A stretch of 64,000 nt of DNA from Aphrophora alni (Eukaryota; Arthropoda; Insecta; Hemiptera; Aphrophoridae): NCBI GenBank assembly GCA_963513935.1, contig OY740769.1:103519762-103583761 (forward strand), given 5' to 3'. This document shows, one piece after another, positions 1 through 12,789 of the stretch. The notes under the pieces were generated by a model that was not told the origin of the DNA, did not search any database, and saw nothing but the letters and a program-made list of their open reading frames with translations. A program made the position numbers and the translations under genes. How positions within the stretch are numbered: the stretch's first letter is position 1; each line of letters begins with the position of its first letter.

Positions 1-1180
1 AAATATATTTCATTTCTCTAAATCAAAGCTAATAACGAACTGATTAAGGAATGAAAATGAAAACTAATCAAGAAGTACAAATATAAAAATAGTAATGTGC
101 AAGCAACGAAGATTAAAAATGTTCTATCTTTAAGATTGACATTTAAAATCAGAAAGGATATGTTTTTCTTTGAAGATAAAGTCAAATGTACTGATTAAAA
201 GGAATAATATCCTAGATATTAATTCCATAGGAATGTTGTTAAATATATTTAAATTAGTTCCTTAGATGTTGTCAGAAAATCATAATTCTAAATGTTCTAA
301 AGAGTCTTTTATTTTACTTTTTAAATTACTTTTTTAAACAACCCAAAATACAAAATTAAAACTTTCCCTGTCCAATCACCGGATAGGAAATTTTTTAATC
401 GCTCTAATGTTGTTGATAGTCAATACTGTGAAATTTCTAGCAATGTTAAGATTATAGTATTTATTAAAAAATTTACTTATCAATCCTTAGGACATTCCGG
501 ATGTCGAACGAAGAGATCACTATTTTGTAATAAATATAGCGAACATAGAGACATTCTTCAATCTTTACACCTTACAGTTGTGTTACATAGATATGTAAAA
601 AAATATCCTAGAGTGTAATTTTTGTATGGTCAATCAAAACAAAATGCCGAAATAACAAAAGAACATTTATCTTCTGGATAGAACCATTTCTTCCCACAAT
701 ACAATGCAATTCAAATGTGCAATGCCATCTGTTGAATCTCGATCAGCTGTTGTTTTGTTAACATACAACAATGAAACAATTTGGTAGTTGCGTTCCATCA
801 GTTTATGTGTGAATATCTAATTGAATAAAAAGTGAAAAATTTGTTCTTGGGCGACTTGGTTCACTTTTAACAATAAATATGAAGCGATAAGGTATTTTCA
901 AATGTTATACTTCCATCAATAAAATCAATGATAAATTAAAAAACTATGGTACTAGAAACCGGATTAGTTTCAAAGATAGATTTATATCACAGAAAATGAA
1001 AAGCTTGCGTTAACTACTTTACTGAAATCTCCTTTAGTAATGTTCCTATTACACATTTCTAAGTACACCTCTAAATGCAATGGTACATTGATTTGTACGG
1101 TTCGCATAAACTGTATACATAAAGTTTAACCGATGTAGAATTTTTTTTTAAAATACCTGTTTTAAAAGAAATAAAATAAA
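1..1180. other. AT-rich stretch, no gene seen
   Basis: I see no coding region, RNA gene or tandem repeat here. The sequence is AT-rich with frequent stops in all frames, and nothing resembles a transposon terminus. Confidence 0.6.
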
Positions 1181-1182
1181 AT

Positions 1183-1270
1183 ATTGGTGTCCGTCTGTCG
1201 CTTATGCTATACTCTATAGCCCAAACGCGTAAACCGATTGTAATCAAATTTAGTATGTGTGTCTTGGTAT
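1183..1270. repeat. possible mobile-element fragment (gtccgtctgtcg type)
   Basis: The stretch begins with gtccgtctgtcgcttatg and continues with a 'cgcgtaaaccgattgtaatcaaattt' style sentence. This style is common in dispersed insect repeats and resembles the tcgtc-gtttat part of the left module at 38.15 and 57.64 kb. The match is short and loose, so this is only a candidate diverged fragment. Confidence 0.25.
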
Positions 1271-1394
1271 CTCATTATTTTTTTATTTGATTTTTTTAAT
1301 AATTGAGTATTGAGGTAGCTTCAATAAAAAACAACTTAAAATTATGACTTTCTCTGTAAATATTCTAATAAAGTTTATAAAATGTTCCTCAAGT

Positions 1395-1565
1395 GTTGCC
1401 GCTAGACCCAAACAAAACGTATTGTTCGCCTTCTCTCCTAAAACAACAACAAAATCAACCATTGTCTTGTTAAAAATGACGAAATTTCTCCAAATCGGCT
1501 CTACAGATTTCGTTCAAATTTTAGTGAAATGTAAATATCGATTGCACAAAGCCGTGTGAAACATC
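1395..1565 (-). repeat. dispersed repeat family R1, minus-strand copy
   Basis: Read on the minus strand, this segment contains atttcactaaaatttgaac followed by gaaatctgtagagccgattt. Nearly the same series appears on the plus strand at 4645-4695, and a weaker version at 20085-20125. A second shared piece, agacccaaacaaaacg, lies at about 1404 and again at about 18815. The 71-codon open frame across this segment is a by-product of the repeat. No protein homology is recognisable, and the element class is unknown. Confidence 0.45.
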
Positions 1566-3440
1566 GTAAGTAGAAAATGTTGCTATAAGAAGAATAGTCA
1601 AAAGACAAAAATGAACCGGACCGCAGGGATTAAAATTCTTTTTACAAAGACGAGGGCCATGGTTCATTTTAACTTTTCACTGACAACTATAGATTGACGT
1701 TTTTAGGGACGAATAGTCTTGGATGTTTTTATTGCAATATGGAAACAGATAAGTGAGAACTCAAAAATTGTGCACGTTTATTTTATTATATTGGAACCGA
1801 AGAGTTGTATGACTATGATTTTTTACCAAAGAAACATGTAGACAGCTTCAGGAAAACATAGATTTCAACAAAACTGGAAAGACGTTTGACGTTTTAAAAT
1901 AACAGAAAACATATAGTATTATGAAACACTACTCAACTGAATTATCAATACGGTAAATTGTAGTTTGTAATTTTAACATTTTTTTAATATGTAGGCTTTT
2001 TCATAAATGACCATCATGTCTGTAGTAGATTTGTAAGACTTGTTTTCTAACGAGACTATAGTTGTCTTATTTTGGTCTTCCAATACATTGAGCACAATTC
2101 CTTGGAACATTTCCAGACATCTTCTTCTGTCGAGTCATTAAAGTCTCTTTAAGTCTTACATTACACAACTTACTTGTTTAAATATTTATTACAGTAAAGA
2201 AAATATTTGAAATGCGTGTTTATTTATTAAATAACTACTCTTGATATAATAATTAGCCGTAAGAAATTAATAATAACAAAAATATATGATGACTGCAATT
2301 TGTATTGCTTATAATTTGAGGAATAAATAAAGCAAGAAAGCTAAAGTTTCAAAATATTTTAATAGTATAAACAAGCTACAATTGTTTCGCCTTGTGGCAT
2401 CATCGGGAAACTTATAGAGCTTCGTATTATGGAGTTTCAACAAGAAATATCTGCTGTTACATTATTATTATTATTATTATTTGAGGTTAATTCTAGTTTC
2501 AACTATCATTTTAAACCGGTTAGAGTAAATTCTGATTGTAAAAATAATTTGAAAAATCGCATACTTAACAGACAGAACACAACAAACTAAAATAAAAGAT
2601 CAGTCATCTAGGAAATGTTTGTTACTCGATCTGTGCTCTCTGGGCCATTATTCTGTATTACGCAAATAACGTGAGTAATGTTAAATTTGGTGCAACCTTG
2701 TCTCTATTGCAATGACAAGGTTTTGTTCTATAAAGCCCGTAATGTATACCAATTAATTAATAAAGTTCATATACAATTATATTCCTCAATTTGTATGGTG
2801 ATTCCATATAATTAGTTATGGCTTAAGCGAAGTATATTATTTTTGATATCTCACTAAATTCACACTTTTCTAATCATTAAAATATCATGAATTAACTAAA
2901 ATTTAATTAGCTGTTATATTAATGTCTCCTTACTGAGGCAAGGTCAAAGACATCAAATATTTTGGTCTGTTTGTTTACTCAAGGTTCTCTTAGAAAAAAA
3001 ACAATAGAATATTTTTAAAAATATCAAAATATATTAAATATATGCTTAATTTGTTTAACTTTATAATATTTAAGACGTTTTGAAGTTGAAATATGGTCTT
3101 ACAATTTATGAAAGAATATATTTTACTTCATTCAAATCTCTACGTAAAAAAATAGTTGCTTATTCGAATCATTTTAAATAAATTCAAAACCGAGCATTCC
3201 AACTTTAAAAAAAAACTGTAAATCTTATTGTTTAGAAATTTTATTTATTTATATATAAAGTTTAAAAGAAGCTTTTTTGGAGTAGAAATTGAGACTTCAG
3301 TACCTTAACATTGTGGAATAATTTAAATGTTTTTCAACATTAACCATATGCAAGTTATTTGTTGTTTTTTTTAAATCGTTTGTTTATTTAGCACAAAATT
3401 TAAAATATAGTCACCAAGAAAATAGTTAATAAATTTAATT
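1566..3440. other. AT-rich stretch with one trinucleotide microsatellite
   Basis: Apart from a run of seven ATT units at 2461-2481, I see nothing structured. There is no open frame above 60 codons. Confidence 0.55.
2461..2481. repeat. (ATT)7 microsatellite
   Basis: There are seven uninterrupted ATT units, followed by ttgagg. Confidence 0.9.
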
Positions 3441-3520
3441 CTGTATTTTAATACTAATACAGTAAGAAAATCTTTTCTTGCTGAATTTTAATACTAATAC
3501 AGTAAGAAAATCTTTTCTTG
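3441..3520. repeat. 40-bp near-perfect tandem duplication
   Basis: Bases 3441-3480 and 3481-3520 are the same 40-base sequence with one difference (ctgtatttta against ctgaatttta). A partial, diverged third copy follows: ccgtattt, then gcaagaaaatctt at about 3550. Each unit holds the near-palindrome aagaaaatcttttctt. The near identity points to a recent slippage or duplication event. Confidence 0.9.
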
Positions 3521-3559
3521 CCGTATTTAAGCAATATTTTTAATATTGAGCAAGAAAAT

Positions 3560-4620
3560 CTTCTGTTTTTATATTTTGACTAAGTCTCTTAAACAATTTA
3601 ATAACTCAGCAACTTATAAGTGAACAACTTTAGGAGAATATAATGTATGTTTATGTGTTCAACTAACTATTGTAATTAATATGTGCCCCTATGAGTGTTT
3701 TGTGTTAATTTATGATATAAATCTGACGAAATAACATTGTGGATAATAACAAAATATACGCGATGATGAAACTGTCACATTAATGCAGCGAAAAATGTAG
3801 GGAAAATCTCAAAAGTGTTATGGAAAATTGAAGTATTATATATTATAAATATTCTACACTAAAAAGTGGAAAACATTTATCTAAATTTTTTTAAATTCTG
3901 ATGGTAAATTTTGAAGATAAAACTAGTTTAATTTTTAACAAAGTATTTAGAGATCTCCTAACCTTCAATAATTTGTTAAATGACACATCGATTATAATAA
4001 TTGTACATATCATAAACACACTTAGTGAAACCACCTATTTTGTTTTAAAATAATGGTAAACAAAATTTAATCCCTAAGCAATTAACAAAAACCATTGCAA
4101 AGAAAAAGTTGGAAGATAAATAAAAAACTAAATCCAAACTTCCAAACTCATTCGTTGCTATTACATCTAACTAAAACTTTGTTTTGTTATTGTGATAAAG
4201 CCAAAAAAGAACCCGTCCTATTACATCTTTTTCGTTCTTCTCTAAACGACACACATGGGTACACTTCCTGGTTTTCACTACTTCGCAATGTCTGTTTACC
4301 CCCTGACATGGATTTACAATCAATAGATCGCTTAGAAGATTAACTAAGGTAAACATCGGTGAATTTCTAATACAGATATTCTATTTGATGTAATCACCTG
4401 TTGAAATTTTGAAACGAGACCATGAATTGTCCGTTAGATCTATCAAAACTATTTGTCACGAAAAATCTCAATTCAGTATCTGTCATTCAAAGAACTAAAA
4501 TGAACCATATAGATCCCGTTTTTGAAAAATTATGTATAAGTTTAAATATGGTCTAAGGATACCTTGCTTGTTGCTATTATTTTTAATTATTCTCCAACTG
4601 TTATATTATTTCACTTACGA
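3560..4620. other. AT-rich stretch, no gene seen
   Basis: Two short overlapping open frames (plus 4095-4343, minus 4171-4356) cover the same bases. Neither shows recognisable protein motifs. I see no repeats. Confidence 0.5.
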
Positions 4621-4629
4621 TTTTCCACA

Positions 4630-4705
4630 CTGAGTCATTGATTTCACATTTCACTAAAATTTGAACAAAATCTGTAGAGCTGATTTAGAAAAAAATACGT
4701 ATTTT
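4630..4705 (+). repeat. dispersed repeat family R1, plus-strand copy
   Basis: The segment reads catttcactaaaatttgaac then aaaatctgtagagctgattt. It matches the reverse complement of about 1480-1540 with a few substitutions. Together the two copies form a widely spaced inverted pair about 3.1 kb apart. Confidence 0.5.
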
Positions 4706-6100
4706 GTAACATCTCAATGACCTATTCGTGTCGGTGTTTTACCGTTAACGAACTTACTTTTTCTCTCTTTTTTGAGAGAGTTACTAATTTGTTTCGTTTA
4801 AATCCAAAAGGGATATACAATAAAATTTTATGAAATTCAATAAACGAAATATTCATAAAAAAGTTTCTCTTATGGCCATTATGCCCAAATTTTGAGTTAT
4901 CGAAAAAAATATAATTAAAATAAAATTACCTGTGATATGGCCTATAAATGTGCCCACACATCAAATTTTATTTAAAAAGCAATATAATAATAACAGTAAT
5001 TACATAAAATATTAATAAAACGATAATTGTACCGAACATTGCATAAATATTTGCTGTTCTTTCCCTGTTTTGCATACTGTCGTAATATACAGTCGATGTC
5101 CAACGGGTATAGCTTTTCAATAGAATAATTAGCTTTTCAATAGAAAAATAATTTCCACGATACTACTGGAATATCAGTTGCTTTTCTATTGCGTATATTG
5201 CCTGGTAAAGTTCGCCATATCCGCAATAGTGAGGACAAATCAGCTGATTATAAAATAATCAGCCTAACAATACAATACAATATTGAAATAATGCCCATCT
5301 GTTTAAAACAGTGTGTTGTTGTGTTTACTTCGTGTTTAGTTGATGTACAAATGGAAGAATTACCAGAGGTTTTTAAGAAGAAATTTACTAAAATAAGTCA
5401 AGACACTATTATTATAAATAAGTTCTTTTATTTATGATAAAGAACACTATCCTCATAAAACCAAGAAACAGTTCAAGTCCTAAACAAAATTCCTAACAAA
5501 GGAATTAACATTACAAATAATACAAACTTCACAATTAGCATCCACAGAATATTGTTACATTACTTAAATACTTGTTAAATATAGGCCTAAGCCTATTTGT
5601 TATTCAATGAAGTAACATTTTGATTTTGTAAAAACATTTTTTTGTTTGTTTGTTTGTAATAAATAAGAGTAAATAAAATTTTTCAATTTGTAATAATAAT
5701 CATATTTTTTGCTGTTTGTATCAAATATTTTTTTCGCTGTAGTATCGTGAAAAATAGGGTTCAAAACTCGTGGGAAAATGTTCTTTTCTGATGCTCGTTG
5801 TCTTTAAATTGCTCGTCTACGACTCGCACCAGGAAAAATCACACTTTTCCCACGAGTTGTGAAATATACTATTTCCAAATCAGTAGAGTAGTTTTTTACT
5901 TTACATTTTGCAAACATACAAAGTCACAAAAAAAATTTCTTTATAATACACTCGTACATTTAAGATACGAGGTATATTACATGAACCACAATATCCCAAT
6001 TAGTAGGAGCGGCGGCTATTTCATAATCTCTATTGTCGGTGTTACCATTACACAGTAGCCTACCATGACATGGTTTTAATCCGACTTTTCAATCATTTTG
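4706..6100. other. AT-rich stretch with small local duplications
   Basis: The 15-base piece agcttttcaatagaa occurs twice at about 5111-5146, and an inverted relative (ttgcttttctattgcg) lies near 5180. A (TTTG)n-like run sits at about 5643-5658. Open frames at 5189-5437 and 5798-6058 have no recognisable motif. Confidence 0.45.
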
Positions 6101-6103
6101 GGA

Positions 6104-6175
6104 TACAAAACTAATACACGACGTTTCGAGAGTATAAATTAACTCTCGTTATCAAGTTATAAATTTAAAATATGA
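6104..6175 (-). ncRNA. hammerhead-like motif of a retroelement (degenerate)
   Basis: On the minus strand the sequence runs cttgataa, then a perfect 7-bp stem CGAGAGT/ACTCTCG (6142-6148 with 6127-6133, 8-nt loop), then AAACGTCGTG. The order (CUGAUGA-like box, stem II, GAAAC box) is that of hammerhead self-cleaving RNAs carried by some metazoan retroelements. Here the first box departs from CUGAUGA, so catalysis is unlikely. The same GAAACGTCG ending recurs at 58.66 kb. I did not identify stems I and III. Confidence 0.35.
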
Positions 6176-6179
6176 AAAA

Positions 6180-6840
6180 AAAAGAGAAAAAAGGCCAACA
6201 TAGCCTAAATACAACCGTAATCAGAGAAACCACCATGAAATTATCTCTTAACTATCATTAACAAAATAATTAATTATTCAAAAATTCTTTCCTATCACAT
6301 ATTCCCCCAGCAATGATGTTAAAACAAACCTATGTTTTCATCCAGAATAATAAACAGGGAATGAATACTATTCCCAAATCCCTGCAGTAAAACTTCCACT
6401 TCCGCTACACCGAGCAGATAGTTCACGAGTCACGTAAAACTTTACTATTTCCTGAAGCCTCGTCGCGTCTGCTGCATAAAATATTGTTGGCAACAGTTGT
6501 TCACACTATTGTTCATAAATATTAAACAAAACTATTTATTTACAAGAAAAGATAAATATTAAACTGAAATTAAAGTGGTTGCAACGATACATAGTGCTGA
6601 CTTAAAAAGTAATTCATTATTGATAACTGTGATATAAGAACTAAGGTATTTGGTAATGACTTCCAAAATTTAGGAGGCAATTCTATCTTGGACGCAACCA
6701 CTACAATTGTGTACCCAGATATTTGTATATTTATTCTGATCCAACAGGTAAAATAAACTATACCAATTGTTTTTTAATTGTCTAGATTCTCAATTTGAGC
6801 AAAATCGGTCTAAAATTACCACTTCTAGAGCGTTTAATAG
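6180..6840. other. AT-rich stretch, no gene seen
   Basis: I see no recognisable gene or repeat before the microsatellite. Confidence 0.5.
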
Positions 6841-6844
6841 CGCG

Positions 6845-6910
<66 letters not shown>
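6841..6910. repeat. compound (CG)6(CA)n microsatellite
   Basis: Six CG dinucleotides run straight into about 29 CA units. Alternating purine-pyrimidine DNA of this kind is known to favour left-handed (Z) structure. The 72-codon open frame crossing it translates to a Thr-His run and is not a gene. Confidence 0.95.
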
Positions 6911-6914
<4 letters not shown>

Positions 6915-8045
6915 TAAATATATATAAGATATATAAATTTTGTCGAACCAATACTTTTATTTATACCTTGATTAATTTTATTTAACTTCCATTTTCAGTC
7001 AGCTGTTAATTTTCTTAATTTTCTGTTTATTAATGATTTTCTTTAATAAAATAAACAACAAATAAGTTATTGTATGAAGTTTTACGTACCTCCTTCTTAA
7101 TAAAAATGTAAACGTGTAATGGTTAAGCAAATAAAATAATTACTACACTTTTGTATGTATGTGTAACCTGAATATATTAATTGCAATATCGAAACGAGAA
7201 AACGAGATAACTTTTAAAATTCATGTCCTATAATATCTATGTCAGGTGCATAATGGTTATTAATGAGATTGTATAACCTTTAACAGTGTTCTTGCTGTAT
7301 TGCATCTGTAATTGATTTCATTCACTTTAATAAACCGTGACCAAAAATATCACCTTTTGATCACCTTCAGTAGAGCCTATTGTTTTAAATTTCTTTTTTC
7401 TTTTTTTTTTTACGTCAAATTTATTTTTATGCCACAGAAGAATTGTGTTTTTCTTTCCTGTGTATATAAAACACATCGCTTTTAGTTTGAAGCAATGGGG
7501 CAGAGGGGTGCAAGAGAAATAAATATGTATTGTAAGCCATTAACATATTGTAATTCGCAGGTAAGAAAAGAGAAAAGTTTCGTTTTACCTTTTTCATAAA
7601 ACATGAGTTATTTATAACATTGTAGCTAAACTAAATTTAACAGGATATATTTTACAAAACTTGAACCACCAAACTAACATTCCGACCATCAACATACGTA
7701 AAATAACCTATACCAGAGATATTTTATTAAAAACTAGCAGTTACCATGGCTTCGCATGCGAATATTTCAGTTTAACATTGACTGTTACATTAACCTCATT
7801 CTAAGTAAGGTAAATTAAATTATTTCGAAGACATTTCAAATTATTCTAGAAAACTATTAGAGTGATATGCCGTTAATCAATTAATGATGCTACACATCTA
7901 TCTACAAAACATGTTGAACAAAATTCTAGTATTCTTTTTCTTCTGTACTTCTGATAAAGACTTTAGTAAACCGTAATATAATGTATTTTGTGTTTTTAGT
8001 TGTTTTTTCATACAAGCCTTATAGTAATTCGAAAACATTTATCTA
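6915..8045. other. AT-rich stretch with one short repeat-like piece
   Basis: At about 7730-7765 the sequence aactagcagttaccatgg followed by cttcgcatgcg resembles a motif (ctagc-gttaccc-gcggcttcgc) common in dispersed insect repeats, so a short fragment is possible. The rest is plain AT-rich DNA. Confidence 0.35.
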
Positions 8046-8048
8046 TAT

Positions 8049-9015
8049 AGAGAGTAATTGAAAATTAAACGGCAATATTTCGGGAGCTGGTTCTAAAACT
8101 AAAAATAAGAATGAAAGTTTATATAAAAATAGGTCGGGAAAAATTCATTTTTTCGTGTGTCGGCCATTTTGTTTTGTTACAAAGAAACATTACATCTTTG
8201 GATGTAGATAAGGTATTGAGTGAAGACTTGGTATTTATGTAACGTTCTAGTACACCAGAAAACCTAGACTTTATTTTGTACATTTTCGAAATGTACATTA
8301 AAAAAGTTTAACGTCGAACATCTCAAAAATCATTGTTATTACAAAATATTTACATGAAACAAATTAAAGTCCTCTTTTTAACGGAAAAAGTTGCTTTTTA
8401 AATCTTTTTTTTAAGTTAAAGGATAATGGAAGTACGGTATGACAAACAACTAAAAAATATTTATTAGTATTAAAACATTAATCTCCATTTCGAAACTATT
8501 GAGAGAAACATTTTCATTTGTGGTACATTTATGGGAAACGGATCTTAATATTATTATTAACAATTATTATAATTTCACAATGTTTTGGTTAGGATAATCT
8601 TAGGTGCTGTTGACAATTACCAAGAAATTGTGTTTTTTGTAGAAACGGGTATATTCTTTGAATTACAGAAAAAAATGTTTGAAAGATTATGTTTTCGTTA
8701 AAAGATGAAATATTTGGTGTCTTATTGTTGTTCTAGATATTCGACATTAATCATTTTAATCGTCTGCAAATACAACAAATGAAGTCTTGGTTTTATAACA
8801 CACTGGTAAAATATATCATAAATTATGCGTATAGGAAATCTTCAACCAATATCTTATCTACTTGAAAAGATATAATATTTTGTTTTTTTGAAACACAAAA
8901 CCGCCTACAGACAAAAAAATAGCCGTTTCCGGACCTTTGTTTATATAAACAATTTTCCTTTAGCTCTAAAATCAGCTACAGAAATATTGCTTTGCAATTT
9001 TGAATCACCCTGTAT
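8049..9015. mobile_element. MITE-like element with long terminal inverted repeats (copy 1)
   Basis: The left arm (about 8049-8185) and the reverse complement of the right arm (about 8880-9015) share the same order of pieces. These are agagt-attgaaaatt or agggtgattcaaaatt, ggcaatattt, agctg-ttct or agctgatttt, aaaactaaaa-taa, tatataaa-ataggt, then tcggccattttgtt against aggcggttttgtgtt. The right end reads gcaattttgaatcaccctgt, followed by TA. The inverted arms are about 130 bp with roughly 950 bp end to end. No transposase frame is inside, so the element is non-autonomous. A second family member lies at 56.52-57.00 kb. The CAGGGTG-type tip next to TA suggests, but does not prove, a Tc1/mariner-like origin. 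Confidence 0.65.
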
Positions 9016-10040
9016 TTATATAATGAAAATATTAGCGACAGATTACTCCAATGGACAGGATACGTGGACATTCCATGATCTCTAGTATCGACTTTACATG
9101 TTGAAGATCGTAATAGTTGTGATTCCTACATTGGAAATTCCATAAAAATAAAATTCAACTTTTATGTATAATGAATATAAACGTTGTTTACAATCAACTT
9201 AAATTCAATGAAAAATAAAAATGATGATAAATTATTTTTTGACAAGAACTGTACAAGTTAAATGTAAGATAAATAGTATTTTACTACTGGTACTTTTATT
9301 ACAGTCATCTCTAGTATGAAGGTAACCTAAATAAAAATAATGGAGGAAGTTGGTGATTATAAAATTCTTATCTTATACAAGACCACTTACATGCGATTGT
9401 CCTACTTTGAAACTTGTTACGTTCACTGGAATGTAAAACTTAAATTAATAACGATCAAGAACCGTTTTACTTTCTTCTTCTTAAAAATCAATTTTTAGAG
9501 TTTTCAATTACGTACAAACTTCAAAATGTTTTATCATAAATTAACTTGAAATTACGATTTTATTTAGTACAGTATTTCAAAAGTTTAAAAAGTATATCAC
9601 TGGCAACAAATGTGGGACAAATGGAAGATACTATAATGCAATGTTAATTTATATAATGTATATTGTTGTTACAAAACGAAAATAGAAGTTTTGGTGTTCA
9701 TAAGCGAAGTAAAATTGGATTTATCAAAAGGACAAGTAAGTTGAAATGTTTTATTTAAAGTATTTAAACCAATCTAAATGTTTTAAAATAACTAGATTCA
9801 AATCTCTAATAAACAAATAAGCAATCCTATAATTACAAACATACTCGTGGAAGTCATTCTTAATATACGGCGATTCTTAATGGGCATCCCTTAAACAACT
9901 CTTCAGGTGAATTGCAACAATAATATAATCATTTCTTCTCATTTCTTAGTTTAATGTTTCTAACAAATATACATTGGTTCAGGCGCCGACGCTTTCGAAG
10001 TACTCGCACAGGCGTGGCGCTGAAAAAGCTAGATTTCTAC
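9016..10040. other. AT-rich stretch, no gene seen
   Basis: I found no coding frame or tandem structure. Confidence 0.5.
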
Positions 10041-10180
10041 ATAATCTGCAATGTTCGGTAGTCCTTCAATTTGAGCTGCTGCTAATCTGATTTTTCCCAT
10101 CCATTGATATATGTTTCTTCTCAGAATGTTTAAATTTTCAGACATAATAAAACGTTTCTTCAACTCAACAAACCTATTTC
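10041..10180 (-). pseudogene. short coding-like remnant, unrecognised
   Basis: On the minus strand about 47 codons are open and have a protein-like composition: FVELKKRFIMSENLNILRR, then NIYQWMGKIRLAAAQIEGL, then PNIADYVEI before a stop. The GC-richer neighbour at 9980-10030 (cgccgacgctttcgaag) may belong to it. I do not recognise a family. It could be a transposon-protein fragment or chance. Confidence 0.25.
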
Positions 10181-10319
10181 CTAATAAGATTGTAAATTTT
10201 ATTTTCTCTGTAATTATTGCTAAATATAATTGTAGACTGTGTCATCCTCTACAAACTGACACCATTTTAAAACCCATATATCTTCATAACCTAAATTTAA
10301 CAGCTTAAACTTCGCACTG

Positions 10320-12465
10320 GTTCACCATCACAGTCTTCAAGCCCTACAACTTCCCCATCCACCTCACCATTGTACATCAACAATATTCACCATTTTAAAT
10401 ACAGACATAAATCATGTATCCGAAAAATTGTATTCCTTATATTTTCTTCTATAGTTTACGAGATATAAGCGAGAATTTTTTTAACTTTTTTTTTCAAGAG
10501 TTTTCACAGAGACCCCATTATAAATATTTAGTTATTATAAAGTAAAGAATAAAGTAATTTATACGTCTTAGTTTCAGATGAACGAGATCGTGGAGAAACT
10601 CCAGTTTTACGTTTAATCAATTACATTACAACCAGTGAAACAACCTTGAAGGAAAGGCTATAGATACGACAATATTTCTTTGAACAAATTTTTTAATTTC
10701 TTCTATAGAGATATATTGTTTTAAGTAGTAATATTAAGACCCTCCCTCCCTCTCTTAGGAAATACATAAAAGGTTTTTGTTTTAACGGCAGACAAACCTC
10801 TCTCCCTAAAAATTAAAATTAGCAGAAGAAAATTAATAGAGACTTATAGCTCTCGACTACTATAATAGCGTCAGAGTTGGAAGAACAACAAGTGTTTATA
10901 TTCCCTTCTCCTTTTTTATCTCATTTGTGTTTATTTTATTTATATTTCATTTTTGACTGTGTTATATTGCTGTTTTATTTACATCATTTCTTGGTTATTT
11001 ATTTGAAGTGTTTCTCTCTTCCGCGTATGTGTCTGTTTGATATAATCGTTGTGTGTCATATGTTGATGTTTGTGAGAGAGGGTAGTTTGTTTGTTTGTAT
11101 ATTATATTGTTAATATACGCCCTCAAGCATAATGGCTTGACAATACAGTTAAACCTTCAGTTTTAATCCACGACTATAGGTTTACAAGAAGTAAAATAAC
11201 GAACCAGTGCGCATGACTTAACCTCCCCCCCCCCCCCCCATTACGTTTCGTACTTCTCCTACCTGTCTTTTCATTCATACCTATGCTCGTCAAGTGCAAC
11301 GGGAATTTCATTTTCATTCTTGTCATTTATTTATTGTTTAAATATAGTTAGTTATAATAAATATAGTTTAAGTTTATTGTTTTTTATATAAGGTGAGTAA
11401 TTAAACAGTAGTTCAGACATGGGTTCATGGCGTCAAAAAAAAAGAAAACATTCAAGAAACATGTGTACTAACATATTTCTTTTCCAGTAGTTGGTCTTTT
11501 ATTGTTTTGGTTTGTTTTTCAAACAAATATTTAAGTTATGAAATGGACGAAATATTATGTAGATTTGCTTCACACATTTTGTAAGTAATCATTTCTCAAC
11601 ACACCCAAAACCAAAACTTTATTTTTACATTTACAAAATTGAAGACGTTTCTAATTATCGGCCTGAAATATCTTTAAAACCAATAACTTTACTGAACATA
11701 TACATTTCCTACTTTCAAAGACAAATACAATGACATCTTCATTTTATTATAGGTAAATAACCAAGTTATAGAAAATTTTTTTAAAGTTTAGCTCATTACA
11801 GTTGATTATTTAAATTACATTTAAAAAATTTATTCGTGAGTCCATACTTTTAAAATAAAGCCTATGAAACTCTTGAACGTGCACAAGCAATGAAAGAAAA
11901 GGCGAGTTCCTTCTCTATTCTCCGTACTGTTATTTTGCTCTTCTATCGCATAAGGCACACGTCGCATCGATCATATCCTACCGTCAAATAGACTACGTCA
12001 AATCATACAGTTACGTATAGTCTACGTTTAACATTTTGTATGGATTTGAAAATATCACCTGACACACGATCAAATCCAAAGTTCAAATAAACTTTAAAAT
12101 ATTATAAATAGCCTAAATTGTTGTATTATTATATATTAGTGAAAGATTTATACTTCTCTGGCTGGCTATATATATAAAACTTATTTTTATATATTACATG
12201 ATATTAATAAATTGAATGTGAGACATAAAAGAGTAAAAATGTTTTTATTTTTTTAAATTTTATATATTGTGTTTTTATTGATCTTTTGTTTTTGCTTTTA
12301 TTGAAGAATAAAATAATTTGATAAATATAAAATTAAAATTATAGTATGTGTGAATTTATTGTCTGCAAGTTATATTTTCATCGTTTCAGGCATTGGAAAA
12401 GCGTGCGAACAAAATAGGACAGTTTCTAATCTATCAAATCGTACTACTGTAAAACCATAAAATAA
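10320..12465. other. AT-rich stretch with a 15-base C run
   Basis: A run of 15 C lies at 11225-11239. The 78-codon frame at 10877-11113 is dominated by Phe, Leu, Tyr and Cys, as expected from T-rich DNA. I see no gene. Confidence 0.5.
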
Positions 12466-12469
12466 AATG

Positions 12470-12539
12470 ATGAACATACATTCTTCTGTGACACACGGTA
12501 CATAATGAACATACATTATTCTGTGACACATGGTACATG
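12470..12539. repeat. 35-bp tandem duplication
   Basis: The unit atgaacatacattcttctgt followed by gacacacggtacata occurs twice in a row with a few changes. It lies inside a 115-codon minus-strand open frame (12434-12781), which it helps to keep open because the changes avoid stops. That frame has no recognisable motif. Confidence 0.85.
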
Positions 12540-12789
12540 GTTAGATTGAAATCAATTGATAAAGTAGATTTTGTTTTATTGGATTTTATGGTGTGTGTGT
12601 CTTGTGGTTTAAGCCTAACGTTTCCATGTGAAGATGACCACAAGTGTCCCTCTTTTAAAATTATGGAATAACTGTGCCCAAAATATGTTGTCATACCTGT
12701 TGCAACTGACCATAAGTAATACTTGACACGTCTATAGCAGTATTGAGATATCCTATGTCCGTTTCGTCTACACAGAGACATCTTCTGGC

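Noticed and set aside
6767..6985. Thr-His-rich open frame
   Set aside because: Translation of a (CA)n microsatellite.
12434..12781. 115-codon minus frame as a gene
   Set aside because: It contains a 35-bp tandem duplication and shows no recognisable domain. The length is not remarkable for a 64-kb window.
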